Below, piece by piece: positions 50,778 to 59,400 of a DNA stretch of 64,000 nucleotides. Where the stretch lies: contig CAYXAK010000001.1 in NCBI GenBank assembly GCA_964462585.1, positions 62,001 to 126,000 on the forward strand, given 5' to 3'. The notes beneath the pieces were generated by a model that was not told the origin of the DNA, did not search any database, and saw only the letters and a program-made list of their open reading frames with translations. The position numbers and the translations under genes were made by a program. Origin of the DNA: Halarsenatibacter sp964462585 (GTDB lineage: Bacteria > Bacillota > Halanaerobiia > Halanaerobiales > Halarsenatibacteraceae). How positions within the stretch are numbered: position 1 is the stretch's first letter; the number at the start of each line of letters is the position of its first letter.

Positions 50778-53039
50778 TTATAACATTGAGAGGGGATCGA
50801 CATCAACTGAATAGTTTACAGACCCGGTAATATTCTCCTCGAGATAGGGCAGAAATTTTTTCATAAAATGAATTCGGGAGGATACACTGGAAAAGTACAG
50901 CAGAAGATGCCATCTCACCCGGCCCTTTAACCTCTCCAGAGGAGCGGGATTGGGGCCAAAATAATCCATTTTTTCCGGACAGTTTATATGCAGATATTTT
51001 CTCACTTCAGCAGCAAATTCTTTTAAATTACTGCTGTCTTCATCTGTTTTGAAAATAAATCTAACCATCCGGGAAAAAGGAGGATAATTTAACCTGCTCC
51101 TCAGTTTCAGTTCTTCTTCATAAAATAAATCAATATCCTCTGCCAGCATTGCCTGCAGGGCATAGTGATCCGGAGAAAAAGTTTGAACAATTACCTCTCC
51201 CTTCTTCTTTCCCCTGCCGGCTCTGCCGGCAACCTGGGTCAGAAGCTGATAGGTTCTTTCAGAGGAGCGAAAATCGGGAAGGTTTAAAATCAAATCGACC
51301 CCTAAAACCCCCACCAGAGTTATATTGTGAAAATCATGTCCTTTGGCTATCATCTGAGTGCCGACAAGTATATCTATATTGCCCTGCTCAACTTCTGTGA
51401 GAATATCACGGTGGGAATTCTTTCGACCGGTGGTATCCCTGTCCATTCTGGATATCTCTGCTCCGGGATAAATTTCAGCCAGCCTCTCTTCCAGCCGCTC
51501 GGTGCCGGCTCCAAACTCCTTCAGCAGATCACTGCCACAGGCAGGGCAGCGGTCTGGAACAGCCTGCCTGTAATCACAGTAATGGCATTTCAGACTGCCG
51601 GACTTTTTGTGGTAGGTCAGAGTGATATCACAATTTTTGCATTTAATGGCATCGCCGCACTCCTGACAGAGCATAAAGCTGGCAAAACCTCTTCTATTGA
51701 GAAAAATCAGGATCTGTTCATCCCGTTCCAGTCGTTTTTCGATGGCATCCTTAAGGCTTCTGCTGAAAAGCCCGTAATTGCCCTCTTTGACTTCTTCCCT
51801 CATATCCACAAGCTTTTTTTCCGGCATTTTTCCCGGTCCAGCCCTGCTCTTTAGAGACTGATAGCTGTACTTATCATCCTGAGAAAAATAATAGCTCTCA
51901 AGTGAAGGTGTGGCCGATCCCAGCACAACTGGAAAGCTCTCTATCTGACTGCGGATAACCGCAGCTCCTCTGGCATGATAGTAGGGAGTGTTATTCTGTT
52001 TATAGGAGTTTTCATGTTCTTCATCGATGATCAGCAGCCCGGGATCTCTGATGGGAGCAAAAACGGCTGAACGAGCTCCAATAACGAGGCGGGCTTCCCC
52101 TGATTTAATTCTGTGCCATTCGTCCCTGCGCTCCCCGGCCGCAAGGCGGCTGTGGAGCACGGCTATTTTGCCGGGAAAATTACCATAAAAAAAATCTACC
52201 AGATATGGTGTTAAGGAGATCTCGGGAACTAAAATTATCGCACTCCTATCCTGCTGCAGACACTTTTTGACGAGCCGCAGATAGATCTCTGTCTTACCGC
52301 TTCCCGTTACACCGTGAAGGAGATTCACATCAGCCCTCTGTTCGAGCAGAGAGGGCATTAAACTCTGAAGAACCTCTTTCTGCTCGGAATTGAGCTCAAT
52401 ATTTCCACTGGAAGAATCATTTGCCTCCTGAGAATGTGAAAGAGAATAATCAGGCCTTCTATGGACTTTAACCTCTTTTCTCTCCACAAGCTTTTTTTCT
52501 TCCAGACTGTAGAGTGTTGAACGGCCTGTATCAGCCCTCTTTAGAATTTCAGTGGCCGGAAGTATATCTTTATCCGCATTTCTTAAAACCTGAATCACCC
52601 TGGCCTGAGCAGGAGCTTTTCTTTGGAGTTCAGCAAACTCTTCAGTTAAATACTCCTCCAGAAGCAGATAATGTATCCGACTGCTGGCAGATCTTCTCTC
52701 ACCTCTCACATCGGTCGGAAGGGCAGTTCTGATAAAGCTCTGCAGTGAGGAATGATAATAATATGAAAGCCTTTTTAAAGTCTCCAGTAATTTAGCATCT
52801 ATACCGGGTTTATGTGTGAGGACTTCAGAGACTGGCTTGATTTTTTCCTCATCTAAATCCGGATTTTTTACGAAATCCGTTATATAACCGGAAACATTCC
52901 TGCTGCCGAAGGGTACCCTTACAGGCTGACCGAATTCATAGTCCTGAGCTTTTTTTCCCTCTTCGGGCAGATAGACAAATTCACTCCTCTGCCTTGATAT
53001 CGGTATATCAACTGTGACCTGCAGATATTTATCAGCCAA
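50778..53039 (-). CDS. priA: Primosomal helicase PriA
   Basis: Restarts replication at stalled forks. An N-terminal DNA-binding domain is followed by the helicase core, with Walker A GVTGSGKTEIY, DEEH in IDEEHENSYKQ, and a zinc-binding insert holding eight Cys in CQECGD-type pairs (about residues 460-505). RAGRGKKKGEV is motif VI. Length 753 is typical. I start at TTG 53039 (MADKYLQV) behind AAAGGTG, which overlaps the flippase-like stop by 8 bases. It leads the priA-def-fmt order. Confidence 0.95.
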   Translation of the reverse strand: MADKYLQVTVDIPISRQRSEFVYLPEEGKKAQDYEFGQPVRVPFGSRNVSGYITDFVKNPDLDEEKIKPVSEVLTHKPGIDAKLLETLKRLSYYYHSSLQSFIRTALPTDVRGERRSASSRIHYLLLEEYLTEEFAELQRKAPAQARVIQVLRNADKDILPATEILKRADTGRSTLYSLEEKKLVERKEVKVHRRPDYSLSHSQEANDSSSGNIELNSEQKEVLQSLMPSLLEQRADVNLLHGVTGSGKTEIYLRLVKKCLQQDRSAIILVPEISLTPYLVDFFYGNFPGKIAVLHSRLAAGERRDEWHRIKSGEARLVIGARSAVFAPIRDPGLLIIDEEHENSYKQNNTPYYHARGAAVIRSQIESFPVVLGSATPSLESYYFSQDDKYSYQSLKSRAGPGKMPEKKLVDMREEVKEGNYGLFSRSLKDAIEKRLERDEQILIFLNRRGFASFMLCQECGDAIKCKNCDITLTYHKKSGSLKCHYCDYRQAVPDRCPACGSDLLKEFGAGTERLEERLAEIYPGAEISRMDRDTTGRKNSHRDILTEVEQGNIDILVGTQMIAKGHDFHNITLVGVLGVDLILNLPDFRSSERTYQLLTQVAGRAGRGKKKGEVIVQTFSPDHYALQAMLAEDIDLFYEEELKLRSRLNYPPFSRMVRFIFKTDEDSSNLKEFAAEVRKYLHINCPEKMDYFGPNPAPLERLKGRVRWHLLLYFSSVSSRIHFMKKFLPYLEENITGSVNYSVDVDPLSML

Positions 53040-54075
53040 TACTATCACCTTTATTTAACTCTCTCAGACAGAGAACTCCTCCCGGCAGCAGAAGAATATA
53101 GAATGTAAAAAACCTCCAGCCAAATACTATAACTCCCAGATAGCTGCCGGGAATAAAGGCGGCAAAAAGTGAGGCTACTCCCAGTTCAGCTATACCGCTG
53201 GCACCCGGTGTAGGAAAAAAAGGAAGAACGAGATAGATAAGGGTCTGCATCACATATGCTCTCATAATGTTGGGCTCAAGGCCCAATCCGTACAGAAGAA
53301 CCGGTATGATAAAAAACAGCAGACTCCAGAATATAAACACGGTAATCATGGCCAGTATTAGATGAACCGGTTTATCTCCCAGAGAACGCAGTGAATTGCG
53401 AAATCTTTCCAGACCCCTCCTGGCTCTGATCAGATAGCGTTTGGCTCTAAAGCTTCTTCTGAACAATCTATTGATCAGAGTTATATGCAGAAGTCTATCA
53501 AAAATATTTTCCGCCACATTGGGCACCAGAGAGAAGAGAACTATTCCCAGTGAGATAGAAGCTCCGAATAATATTACCAGTATAAAAAGCGTAAAAGGTA
53601 TTACACCACTGGAAATATAGCCGCGGAAGAAAATAAAAAAGTTTACGGACAGAATGCCCAGAATCATCATGCGAAAAACAAACTGGACTATCACTATCGA
53701 AGAAGCCCGGGCCACATCCACACCGCTTTTGGTTAAAAAATAGACCCGGAAAGGTCCACCACCTGTGGCAAAAGGAGTCACTCTGGAGGCAAAAGCCCCG
53801 GCAAGGTAAACCTTGAGACCTGACCATAATGATAGTTTTTCATCGACCGCCAGAGCTAAAATTTTCAATGTGAGAGCAGCAAATATCCAGTTAAGAAGGG
53901 TAAGTGTAACCAGCAGGGCAAGTGTGGGAGCATTTATTCCTTCAAGTATCCTCTCCAGCACCTCTATATCAACGGTGAAAAGTATGAGGATGGCGGATAT
54001 TGCCAGGCTGATAGATACTGCCAGACGTACTCCTTTAATTAAGTTTTCCCTACTCAGATCCCTCTTAAGCTGCAT
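53032..54075 (-). CDS. Flippase-like / LPG-synthase-type transmembrane protein
   Basis: Integral membrane protein of 347 residues, family UPF0104 or the membrane part of lysylphosphatidylglycerol synthase. About eight hydrophobic segments are visible. The conserved region FASRVTPFATGGGPFRVYFL and the C-terminal PFFPTPGASGIAELGVASLFAAF match the family. No cytoplasmic aminoacyl-transfer domain is attached, so it is not a complete MprF. It may move lipids across the membrane. It lies between metK and priA and overlaps priA by 8 bases; the family is not usual at this place. Confidence 0.85.
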   Translation of the reverse strand: MQLKRDLSRENLIKGVRLAVSISLAISAILILFTVDIEVLERILEGINAPTLALLVTLTLLNWIFAALTLKILALAVDEKLSLWSGLKVYLAGAFASRVTPFATGGGPFRVYFLTKSGVDVARASSIVIVQFVFRMMILGILSVNFFIFFRGYISSGVIPFTLFILVILFGASISLGIVLFSLVPNVAENIFDRLLHITLINRLFRRSFRAKRYLIRARRGLERFRNSLRSLGDKPVHLILAMITVFIFWSLLFFIIPVLLYGLGLEPNIMRAYVMQTLIYLVLPFFPTPGASGIAELGVASLFAAFIPGSYLGVIVFGWRFFTFYILLLPGGVLCLRELNKGDSIG

Positions 54076-54136
54076 GTATTAAAACATCCTTTAAGCAGGT
54101 TGTTGATAATTTCTGCAGACGGATTTAATGTGATAA

Positions 54137-55318
54137 TTATATTCTTTCAGCTTTATTTTTGAGCCGGTCAGCTTTATCAGTCTTTTCCCAGGTCAAATCC
54201 AGCTCGGGTCTGCCAAAGTGGCCGTAACTGGCTACCTGGTTGAAAACCGGTCTGCGCAGCTCCAGCTTATCTATAATAGCTGACGGTGTGAGCTCAAAAT
54301 TATCTCTCACCAGCTCTTCCAGCTTTTCTTCGGAGATTTTACCCGTCCCAAAAGTATCGACCATTATAGAAAGAGGCCGGGCAACACCTATGGCATATGA
54401 TAGTTGAATTTCACATTTTTCTGCCAGCCCCGCAGCCACGATGTTTTTGGCCACATATCGGGCAGCATAGGAAGCTGAACGATCCACTTTGGTGGCATCT
54501 TTGCCGGAAAAACAGCCCCCACCATGCCGGGAATAACCCCCGTAGGTGTCAACTATCACCTTTCTGCCCGTAAGACCTGCATCGCCATGCGGCCCTCCGA
54601 TGACAAACCTCCCGGTGGGATTAATGAGATATCTGGTCTCTTCATCGAGCATATTTTCCGGTATAACCTCTTTTATCACGTGTTCTATAATCTCATCTTC
54701 AAGCTGGTTCATCTTTATATCCGGATGATGCTGGGCTGATACTACCACTTTATCGACACGGACCGGGCGGTCGTTTTCGTATTCAACTGTAACCTGAGAT
54801 TTGCCATCAGGTCTGAGATAGTCCAAAATTTTGTTCTTTCTGACCGCTGCCAGCCTCTGTGCCAGCTTATGTGAGAGGGTTATGGGCAGGGGCATCAATT
54901 CCGGAGTTTCCGAACAGGCATAACCAAACATCAGCCCCTGATCTCCTGCACCCAGCTCAGCTTCATCGTCCCCGGAGGGACCATTTTGGGCATCATCGAC
55001 GCCACGGGCTATATCAGTTGACTGTTCATCTATGGCGGTCATGACCGCACAGGTTTCTCCATCAAAACCATATTTGGCTCTATTATAACCTATATCGACG
55101 ACTGTCTTTCTGGTGACATGTGAGATATCCACATAACAGTCGGTGGAAATCTCTCCCGAAACGAGCACCAGACCTGTGGTGGTGAATGTTTCGCAGGCAA
55201 CTCTGGCTTCAGGATCCTGTTCGATGATGGCATCCAGGATAGCGTCAGAAATTTGATCGGCAACTTTATCAGGATGTCCTTCAGTCACGGACTCTGAAGT
55301 GAATTTATAATTTCTCAT
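54137..55318 (-). CDS. metK: S-adenosylmethionine synthetase
   Basis: Makes SAM from methionine and ATP. The SVTEGHPDKVADQISDAILDA N-terminus, GAGDQGLMFGYAC motif, GPHGDAGLTGRKVIVDTYGG and the HGGGCFSGKDATKVDRSASY signature are complete. Length 393 is normal. It lies 36 bases after lgt in a long transcript. No SAM riboswitch is present upstream. Its product feeds RlmN, RsmD, the DUF512 protein and the deaminase pathway of MtaD. Confidence 0.97.
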   Translation of the reverse strand: MRNYKFTSESVTEGHPDKVADQISDAILDAIIEQDPEARVACETFTTTGLVLVSGEISTDCYVDISHVTRKTVVDIGYNRAKYGFDGETCAVMTAIDEQSTDIARGVDDAQNGPSGDDEAELGAGDQGLMFGYACSETPELMPLPITLSHKLAQRLAAVRKNKILDYLRPDGKSQVTVEYENDRPVRVDKVVVSAQHHPDIKMNQLEDEIIEHVIKEVIPENMLDEETRYLINPTGRFVIGGPHGDAGLTGRKVIVDTYGGYSRHGGGCFSGKDATKVDRSASYAARYVAKNIVAAGLAEKCEIQLSYAIGVARPLSIMVDTFGTGKISEEKLEELVRDNFELTPSAIIDKLELRRPVFNQVASYGHFGRPELDLTWEKTDKADRLKNKAERI

Positions 55319-55354
55319 AATTTTTTCCTTCCTTTCAAATTTGCATATGTGATA

Positions 55355-56122
55355 TCAAGTATTTTTGGCAATCTTTTCTCCCATCATTAAATACAATATA
55401 CAGAGGATGATGATCAAAATGCTCACAAGCCTCGCTATTTGAATATCTCCCAGATAGAGGCTGTCGACCCTCAGATCTTCGATGAAAAAACGTCCCAGAG
55501 AATAAAGGCCCAGACCGATGACAAAGGTCCTGCCCCGGCGGTAAAGTCTGGAGCCAGTAAAAATCAATAGAAAGATAAAAATTATCATGTTCCAGGAAAA
55601 CTCATAAAAAAAGGTGGGATGATAGTAACTCCCCTCGATAAACATTCCCTCTTTTATGAATTCTGGAAAATAGGAAAGAAATTCCGCACTGACCGCTCCG
55701 CCATGTGCTTCCTGATTAACAAAATTTCCCCAGCGGCCAAATGCCAGCCCCAGCAAAAAGGCAGGTGTCAAAAGATCGGCAAACTCCAGAAAAGAAAAAC
55801 CCTTGAGGTGGACAAATACCAGTGTATAGATTAATCCCACAAAAATAGTGCCATGTATGGCCAGCCCGCCCCCGGTTATGTCAAATATCCTGACTGGATC
55901 AGCCTGAAAATAACTCCAGTTAAAGACAACATAGTAGAGTCTTGTGCCCACCAGGCCGATGGGCAGACCGTAAAGAAGAAAATCAATCAAATCCTCACTG
56001 TCATAATTCCACCTTTTGCCCTGGTAGAGGACATACAGAAATCCCGCCACTATACCGCTGACCACAAAGATACCGTACCATCTCACATCCACAGCACCAA
56101 TGGAAAAAGCAACAGGATCCAA
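55355..56122 (-). CDS. lgt: Prolipoprotein diacylglyceryl transferase
   Basis: Adds diacylglycerol from phosphatidylglycerol to the lipobox Cys of prolipoproteins. The Lgt signature is seen as GRWGNFVNQEAHGG (about residues 129-142). The catalytic region GLAIHGTIFVGL and about seven membrane segments are present. Length 255 is normal. It is between coaBC and metK. Together with Lnt (61193-62686) it would make triacylated lipoproteins, as in outer-membrane bacteria. Confidence 0.95.
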   Translation of the reverse strand: MDPVAFSIGAVDVRWYGIFVVSGIVAGFLYVLYQGKRWNYDSEDLIDFLLYGLPIGLVGTRLYYVVFNWSYFQADPVRIFDITGGGLAIHGTIFVGLIYTLVFVHLKGFSFLEFADLLTPAFLLGLAFGRWGNFVNQEAHGGAVSAEFLSYFPEFIKEGMFIEGSYYHPTFFYEFSWNMIIFIFLLIFTGSRLYRRGRTFVIGLGLYSLGRFFIEDLRVDSLYLGDIQIARLVSILIIILCILYLMMGEKIAKNT

Positions 56123-56133
56123 TTTAAAGCCTC

Positions 56134-57318
56134 CTAAAATATCTCTTTTAATCTATCCAGGATGAGATCAGCCATCTCCTCTTTGCTTCTTTTGGTGATT
56201 TTCAGCTCCTCATCAGAGCTCAGAAGATAGCCGGAGTTGTGATCAGAGCCAAAGCCTTCGTCTTCCCTGGAAATATCGTTGGCAACCAGCATGTCAGCTC
56301 CTTTTCTCCTCAGTTTATCCCGGGCATTATCCAGAATATTTTCGGCTTCTGCGGCAAAACCCACTATCAGCTGGTCTTTGGTCTTATTTGCGACCAGATT
56401 TTTCAAAATATCAGGATTCTCCTGAAAAGATACTGTCAAATCATCCCGTTCGTGTTTTTTTAGCTTGCCGCTCTCGATCTTTTCAGGCCTGTAATCGGCC
56501 ACAGCAGCTGCCAGCACAGCTGCATCCACATCAGGAAAAATATCAAGAGACCTGTCATACATCTCGCGGGCACTTTTTACTTCTGTGATATGACAGGATG
56601 GCGGGGGTTTTAGTGAGGTCGGTCCAGTAACCAGATGAACTTCTGCCCCCCTCTGCGCCGCTTTTCGGGCCAGAGCATAGCCCATTTTTCCGCTGGAATA
56701 ATTGGAAAGAAAACGCACCTTATCTATATCCTCGCGGGTGGGACCTGCAGTTATCAAAAACTTTATGCCCCGGAGATCTGAGGGGATTATTTCTTCTTCG
56801 ATAATTGCGTGAATGTCCGCCGGCTCGGCCATCCGCCCCTTTCCTGTAACACCGCAGGCAAGATAACCAGCACCGGAGGAGATTATCCTGTAACCCCTCT
56901 CCTCCAGAAGACAAATATTCTCCTGGACTGAGTTTTTGTTGATCATATTTACATTCATGGCCGGGGCCAGGATAGCTGGTGCCCTGCTGGCCAGCATGAC
57001 AGTGCTGAGCAGATCATCGCCCATACCCCGGGCAAGTCTTGAGATGAAGTTGGCGGTGGCAGGAGCCACAACTATCAAATCAGCCCTATCAGCCAGCGAA
57101 ATATGCTTTACATTGTGATGAGAGGGCGGTGTGAACATCTCGGTTTCCACCGGATTTTGAGTCAGTGAGCGAAATGTCAGGGGCGAAATAAATTCTCTGG
57201 CAGCTTCGGTCATTACTGTATGAACATCATAACCGCTCTGGGTTAGACGGCTGGCCAGAGAAGCTGTTTTATATGCTGCTATTCCCCCTGTAATACCCAG
57301 TAAGATGTTATAACTCAT
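56134..57318 (-). CDS. coaBC: Bifunctional CoaBC (phosphopantothenoylcysteine synthetase/decarboxylase)
   Basis: Makes 4'-phosphopantetheine, upstream of CoaD. The CoaC flavoprotein half (about 1-190) has GITGGIAAYK, the catalytic His in HHNVKHISL, PAMNVNM and the Cys flap ACGVTGKGRMAEP. The CoaB half (about 190-394) has ITAGPTREDIDKVRFLSNYSSGKMG. Length 394 is normal. It lies 3 bases after rpoZ in the gmk-rpoZ-coaBC order. Confidence 0.96.
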   Translation of the reverse strand: MSYNILLGITGGIAAYKTASLASRLTQSGYDVHTVMTEAAREFISPLTFRSLTQNPVETEMFTPPSHHNVKHISLADRADLIVVAPATANFISRLARGMGDDLLSTVMLASRAPAILAPAMNVNMINKNSVQENICLLEERGYRIISSGAGYLACGVTGKGRMAEPADIHAIIEEEIIPSDLRGIKFLITAGPTREDIDKVRFLSNYSSGKMGYALARKAAQRGAEVHLVTGPTSLKPPPSCHITEVKSAREMYDRSLDIFPDVDAAVLAAAVADYRPEKIESGKLKKHERDDLTVSFQENPDILKNLVANKTKDQLIVGFAAEAENILDNARDKLRRKGADMLVANDISREDEGFGSDHNSGYLLSSDEELKITKRSKEEMADLILDRLKEIF

Positions 57319-57321
57319 CCT

Positions 57322-57525
57322 CTATTCCTCATTTTCCTCGAGCTCAATCTTTCCTTCTGCAATCTCTTCCAGGCTCTTGGAGACCACCTTTTCACCATCG
57401 TATTCATCCAGCAGTTCCTGACCCCCATTATTGAGGTTGCGCGCTCTTTTGGAAGCCATAATTACCAGTGTGAAAGGGTTGCTTGTATTTTCGAGCAGTT
57501 CTCTCTGGGTTGGTTTATCGATCAT
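57322..57525 (-). CDS. rpoZ: RNA polymerase omega subunit
   Basis: Small subunit that helps assemble RNA polymerase. The 67 residues contain NPFTLVIMASKRARNLN, the conserved core with the KRAR segment, and an acidic C-terminus. ATG 57525 shares one base with the gmk stop and follows GGAGGG by 7 bases. The gmk-rpoZ-coaBC order confirms the call. Confidence 0.93.
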   Translation of the reverse strand: MIDKPTQRELLENTSNPFTLVIMASKRARNLNNGGQELLDEYDGEKVVSKSLEEIAEGKIELEENEE

Positions 57526-58094
57526 CACTCATCCCTCCTGGATTTTTCTTTTTCAAATATTTCTATTAATTCTTCCACAGCTCTATCGATATCATCGTTG
57601 ACCACCCTGTAATCATACATGGCCGCTTCATTTATCTCCTCACGGGCGTTCTCCAGTCTCAATTTTTGATCTCTGCTATCCTCTGAACCCCTCTTGGTAA
57701 GCCTTTTTTCCAGAGCAGAAAAAGAAGGAGGCTCAAGAAATATGAAAACAGCCTCCGGGAAAATTTCTCTGACCTGTTTGGCCCCCTGTATATCTATCTC
57801 CAGAATTATATCTCTGCCATCCTCCAGAGCCCGATAGACCGTCTCTCTGGGGGTGCCATAGCAGTTACCATGAACACAGGCCCATTCAATAAAACCCTCA
57901 TCTTCCTTGATCTCTTCAAACTCCTCCTCACTGACAAAATAATAATCCTCTCCATCAACTTCATGATCGCGCGGGGATCTGGTTGTCATAGAAACTGAAT
58001 ATTCGACTTCATCATACCTCTCGAACAATCTATCCAGAACAGTTCCCTTCCCCACACCGGAAGGGCCGGAAAAAACAAAGAGAATTCCTTTCAT
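57525..58094 (-). CDS. gmk: Guanylate kinase
   Basis: Phosphorylates GMP to GDP. P-loop GPSGVGKGTV lies near residue 10, and the GMP site includes TTRSPRDHEVDGEDYYFVS. IDIQGAKQV and the EFxxR-type region follow. Length 189 is normal. ATG 58094 is preferred; a GTG one codon upstream is the alternative. It lies 28 bases after remA. Confidence 0.97.
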   Translation of the reverse strand: MKGILFVFSGPSGVGKGTVLDRLFERYDEVEYSVSMTTRSPRDHEVDGEDYYFVSEEEFEEIKEDEGFIEWACVHGNCYGTPRETVYRALEDGRDIILEIDIQGAKQVREIFPEAVFIFLEPPSFSALEKRLTKRGSEDSRDQKLRLENAREEINEAAMYDYRVVNDDIDRAVEELIEIFEKEKSRRDE

Positions 58095-58122
58095 CACTTC
58101 ATCTCACTCCCGAATTTGTTGA

Positions 58123-58380
58123 TCAATCCTCATCACTTTTGTCTTCAAGTCTCTGGGATACAGTCTCAGGCTGTATGGCAGACAGGACTACATGATCACT
58201 ATCCGTTACAATAACAGCTCTGGTCCTTCTCCCATAGGTGGCATCGATTAGCATACCCCTCTCCCGGGCCTCCTGAATAATTCTCTTAATCGGGGCTGAT
58301 TCCGGGCTCACCACAGCTATTACCCTGTTGCCTGCTACTATGTTTCCGAAGCCAATATTTATAAGCTGGACATTTGACAT
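58123..58380 (-). CDS. remA: RemA family DNA-binding regulator (DUF370)
   Basis: Small protein of 85 residues. Bacillus RemA forms octameric rings that wrap DNA and activates biofilm matrix and osmoprotection genes. The INIGFGNIV, RVIAVVSPESAPIKRII, and ATYGRRTRAVIVTDS segments match the family. It is upstream of gmk in many Firmicutes. Here it heads the gmk-rpoZ-coaBC-lgt transcript behind a 223-base region with candidate promoters and an inverted repeat. Its targets in this organism are unknown; a role in osmotic response would suit a halophile. Confidence 0.9.
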   Translation of the reverse strand: MSNVQLINIGFGNIVAGNRVIAVVSPESAPIKRIIQEARERGMLIDATYGRRTRAVIVTDSDHVVLSAIQPETVSQRLEDKSDED

Positions 58381-58444
58381 TGTCTACTCCTCCTCACTCA
58401 CTTCAGGCTGAGATTAAAACCCCCCGGATCAAACCGGTCATGGA

Positions 58445-58539
58445 AGCTATGTTATGTTCATCAAACCCTGAAATCTCCTCATCATCATTCATATTATAAG
58501 GCCTATGACTCTATTGTTTTAGATTATGATAACATAGCT
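58445..58539. repeat. 11-bp inverted repeat around the remA promoter region
   Basis: AGCTATGTTAT (58445-58455) and ATAACATAGCT (58529-58539) are exact inverted copies. Their centres are 84 bases apart, eight helical turns. The right arm overlaps one candidate promoter, and the left arm lies downstream of a TATAAT at 58493-58498. Possible paired operator sites. Confidence 0.55.
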
Positions 58540-58554
58540 AAGGTTAATTAGCAA
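58526..58554 (-). promoter_or_regulatory. Candidate promoter for the remA-gmk-rpoZ-coaBC transcript
   Basis: TTGCTA (58549-58554) and TATCAT (58526-58531) are 17 bases apart on the minus strand. A better -10, TATAAT at 58493-58498, has no good -35 (TAAAAC at 58516-58521). Either could be used. The 223-base gap holds no gene that I can see. Confidence 0.4.
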
Positions 58555-58603
58555 GAACTCTGAATAAACCCATTTACAGGTGATTAGCCCCTGTATGAAG
58601 CTT

Positions 58604-59302
58604 TTAGCTGGCCTGAGCTGATGAAATAAAATAATCAAATATCTGTTCAGAGGCAGCACTTCCCTCAAGCATCTCCGGATGCCACTGCACACCGAAGAGA
58701 TTATATTCCAAACTCACCGCCATCTCAACGAGACCATCGGGGGCGGCCACAACCTCTGTCAGCTCATCGCTCAGTTCTTTTATTGCCTGGTGATGAAAAG
58801 AATTCACCGCAAAATCGGAGGAAGTCCCCAGAATTTTTGCGGCTAAACTGTCGTTAACTATATGGGCACTGTGGGTGGGATAATCACGGCGAACCTGCTG
58901 CATATGTTTGATATGATCCGAGAGCTCAGATTCTATATCCTGATAGATGCTGCCCCCCAATACCATATTCATCAGCTGAAATCCCTTACATATCCCCAGA
59001 ACCGGAATCTGAAGTTTTAAAGCTCTTTCCAGCATTTTTCTTTCAAACATATCCCTGCCCGGTTCGATTCTTTTCATGGCCGGATGGGGCTCTTCAGCAA
59101 AAATTAGTGGATCAGGGTCATTACCGCCAGAAAATAGTATGCCATCACTCAGAGATAGATAATCGGATATTAATTCAGACTCCTTAAAGGGCATTATAAG
59201 CGGCATACCACCAGCTTTTCTGACTGCCTGACAGTAATCAGGTCTCAGACTGTATTTCTCCTCTTCATCGAGTGAGGGGGTCAGCAGAATCCTGGGTTTC
59301 AT
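58604..59302 (-). CDS. Class I glutamine amidotransferase-like gamma-glutamyl hydrolase (peptidase C26)
   Basis: Hydrolase of the PuuD type, which cuts gamma-glutamyl-gamma-aminobutyrate or related amides. The nucleophile Cys is in GICKGFQLMN (about residue 105) and the His-Glu pair in FGVQWHPEML. The FSGGNDPDPL segment forms the oxyanion region. Length 232 is normal. ATG 59302 (MKPRILL) is preferred, with GGAGG 10 bases upstream; ATG 59311 is the alternative. It is divergent from rqcH. It may link to the GGT-like protein through gamma-glutamyl compounds, but it lies far away, so that is speculation. Confidence 0.88.
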   Translation of the reverse strand: MKPRILLTPSLDEEEKYSLRPDYCQAVRKAGGMPLIMPFKESELISDYLSLSDGILFSGGNDPDPLIFAEEPHPAMKRIEPGRDMFERKMLERALKLQIPVLGICKGFQLMNMVLGGSIYQDIESELSDHIKHMQQVRRDYPTHSAHIVNDSLAAKILGTSSDFAVNSFHHQAIKELSDELTEVVAAPDGLVEMAVSLEYNLFGVQWHPEMLEGSAASEQIFDYFISSAQAS

Positions 59303-59352
59303 CTCGATCATGCCTCCCGTTAATATTTTAAATCCAAGAAGGGCCATTGAAT

Positions 59353-59381
59353 TTGTAAGCAGTAATTTAAGATGATAGAAT
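59353..59381 (+). promoter_or_regulatory. Candidate promoter for rqcH
   Basis: TTGTAA (59353-59358) and TAGAAT (59376-59381) are 17 bases apart. A start near 59388 would leave a leader of only about 13 bases, just enough for the GAGGTG site. Confidence 0.35.
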
Positions 59382-59400
59382 TAACTTTGAGGTGATTATT

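Noticed and set aside
55319..55354. SAM riboswitch before metK
   Set aside because: Only 36 bases separate lgt and metK, with no room for an aptamer and no SAM-box blocks.
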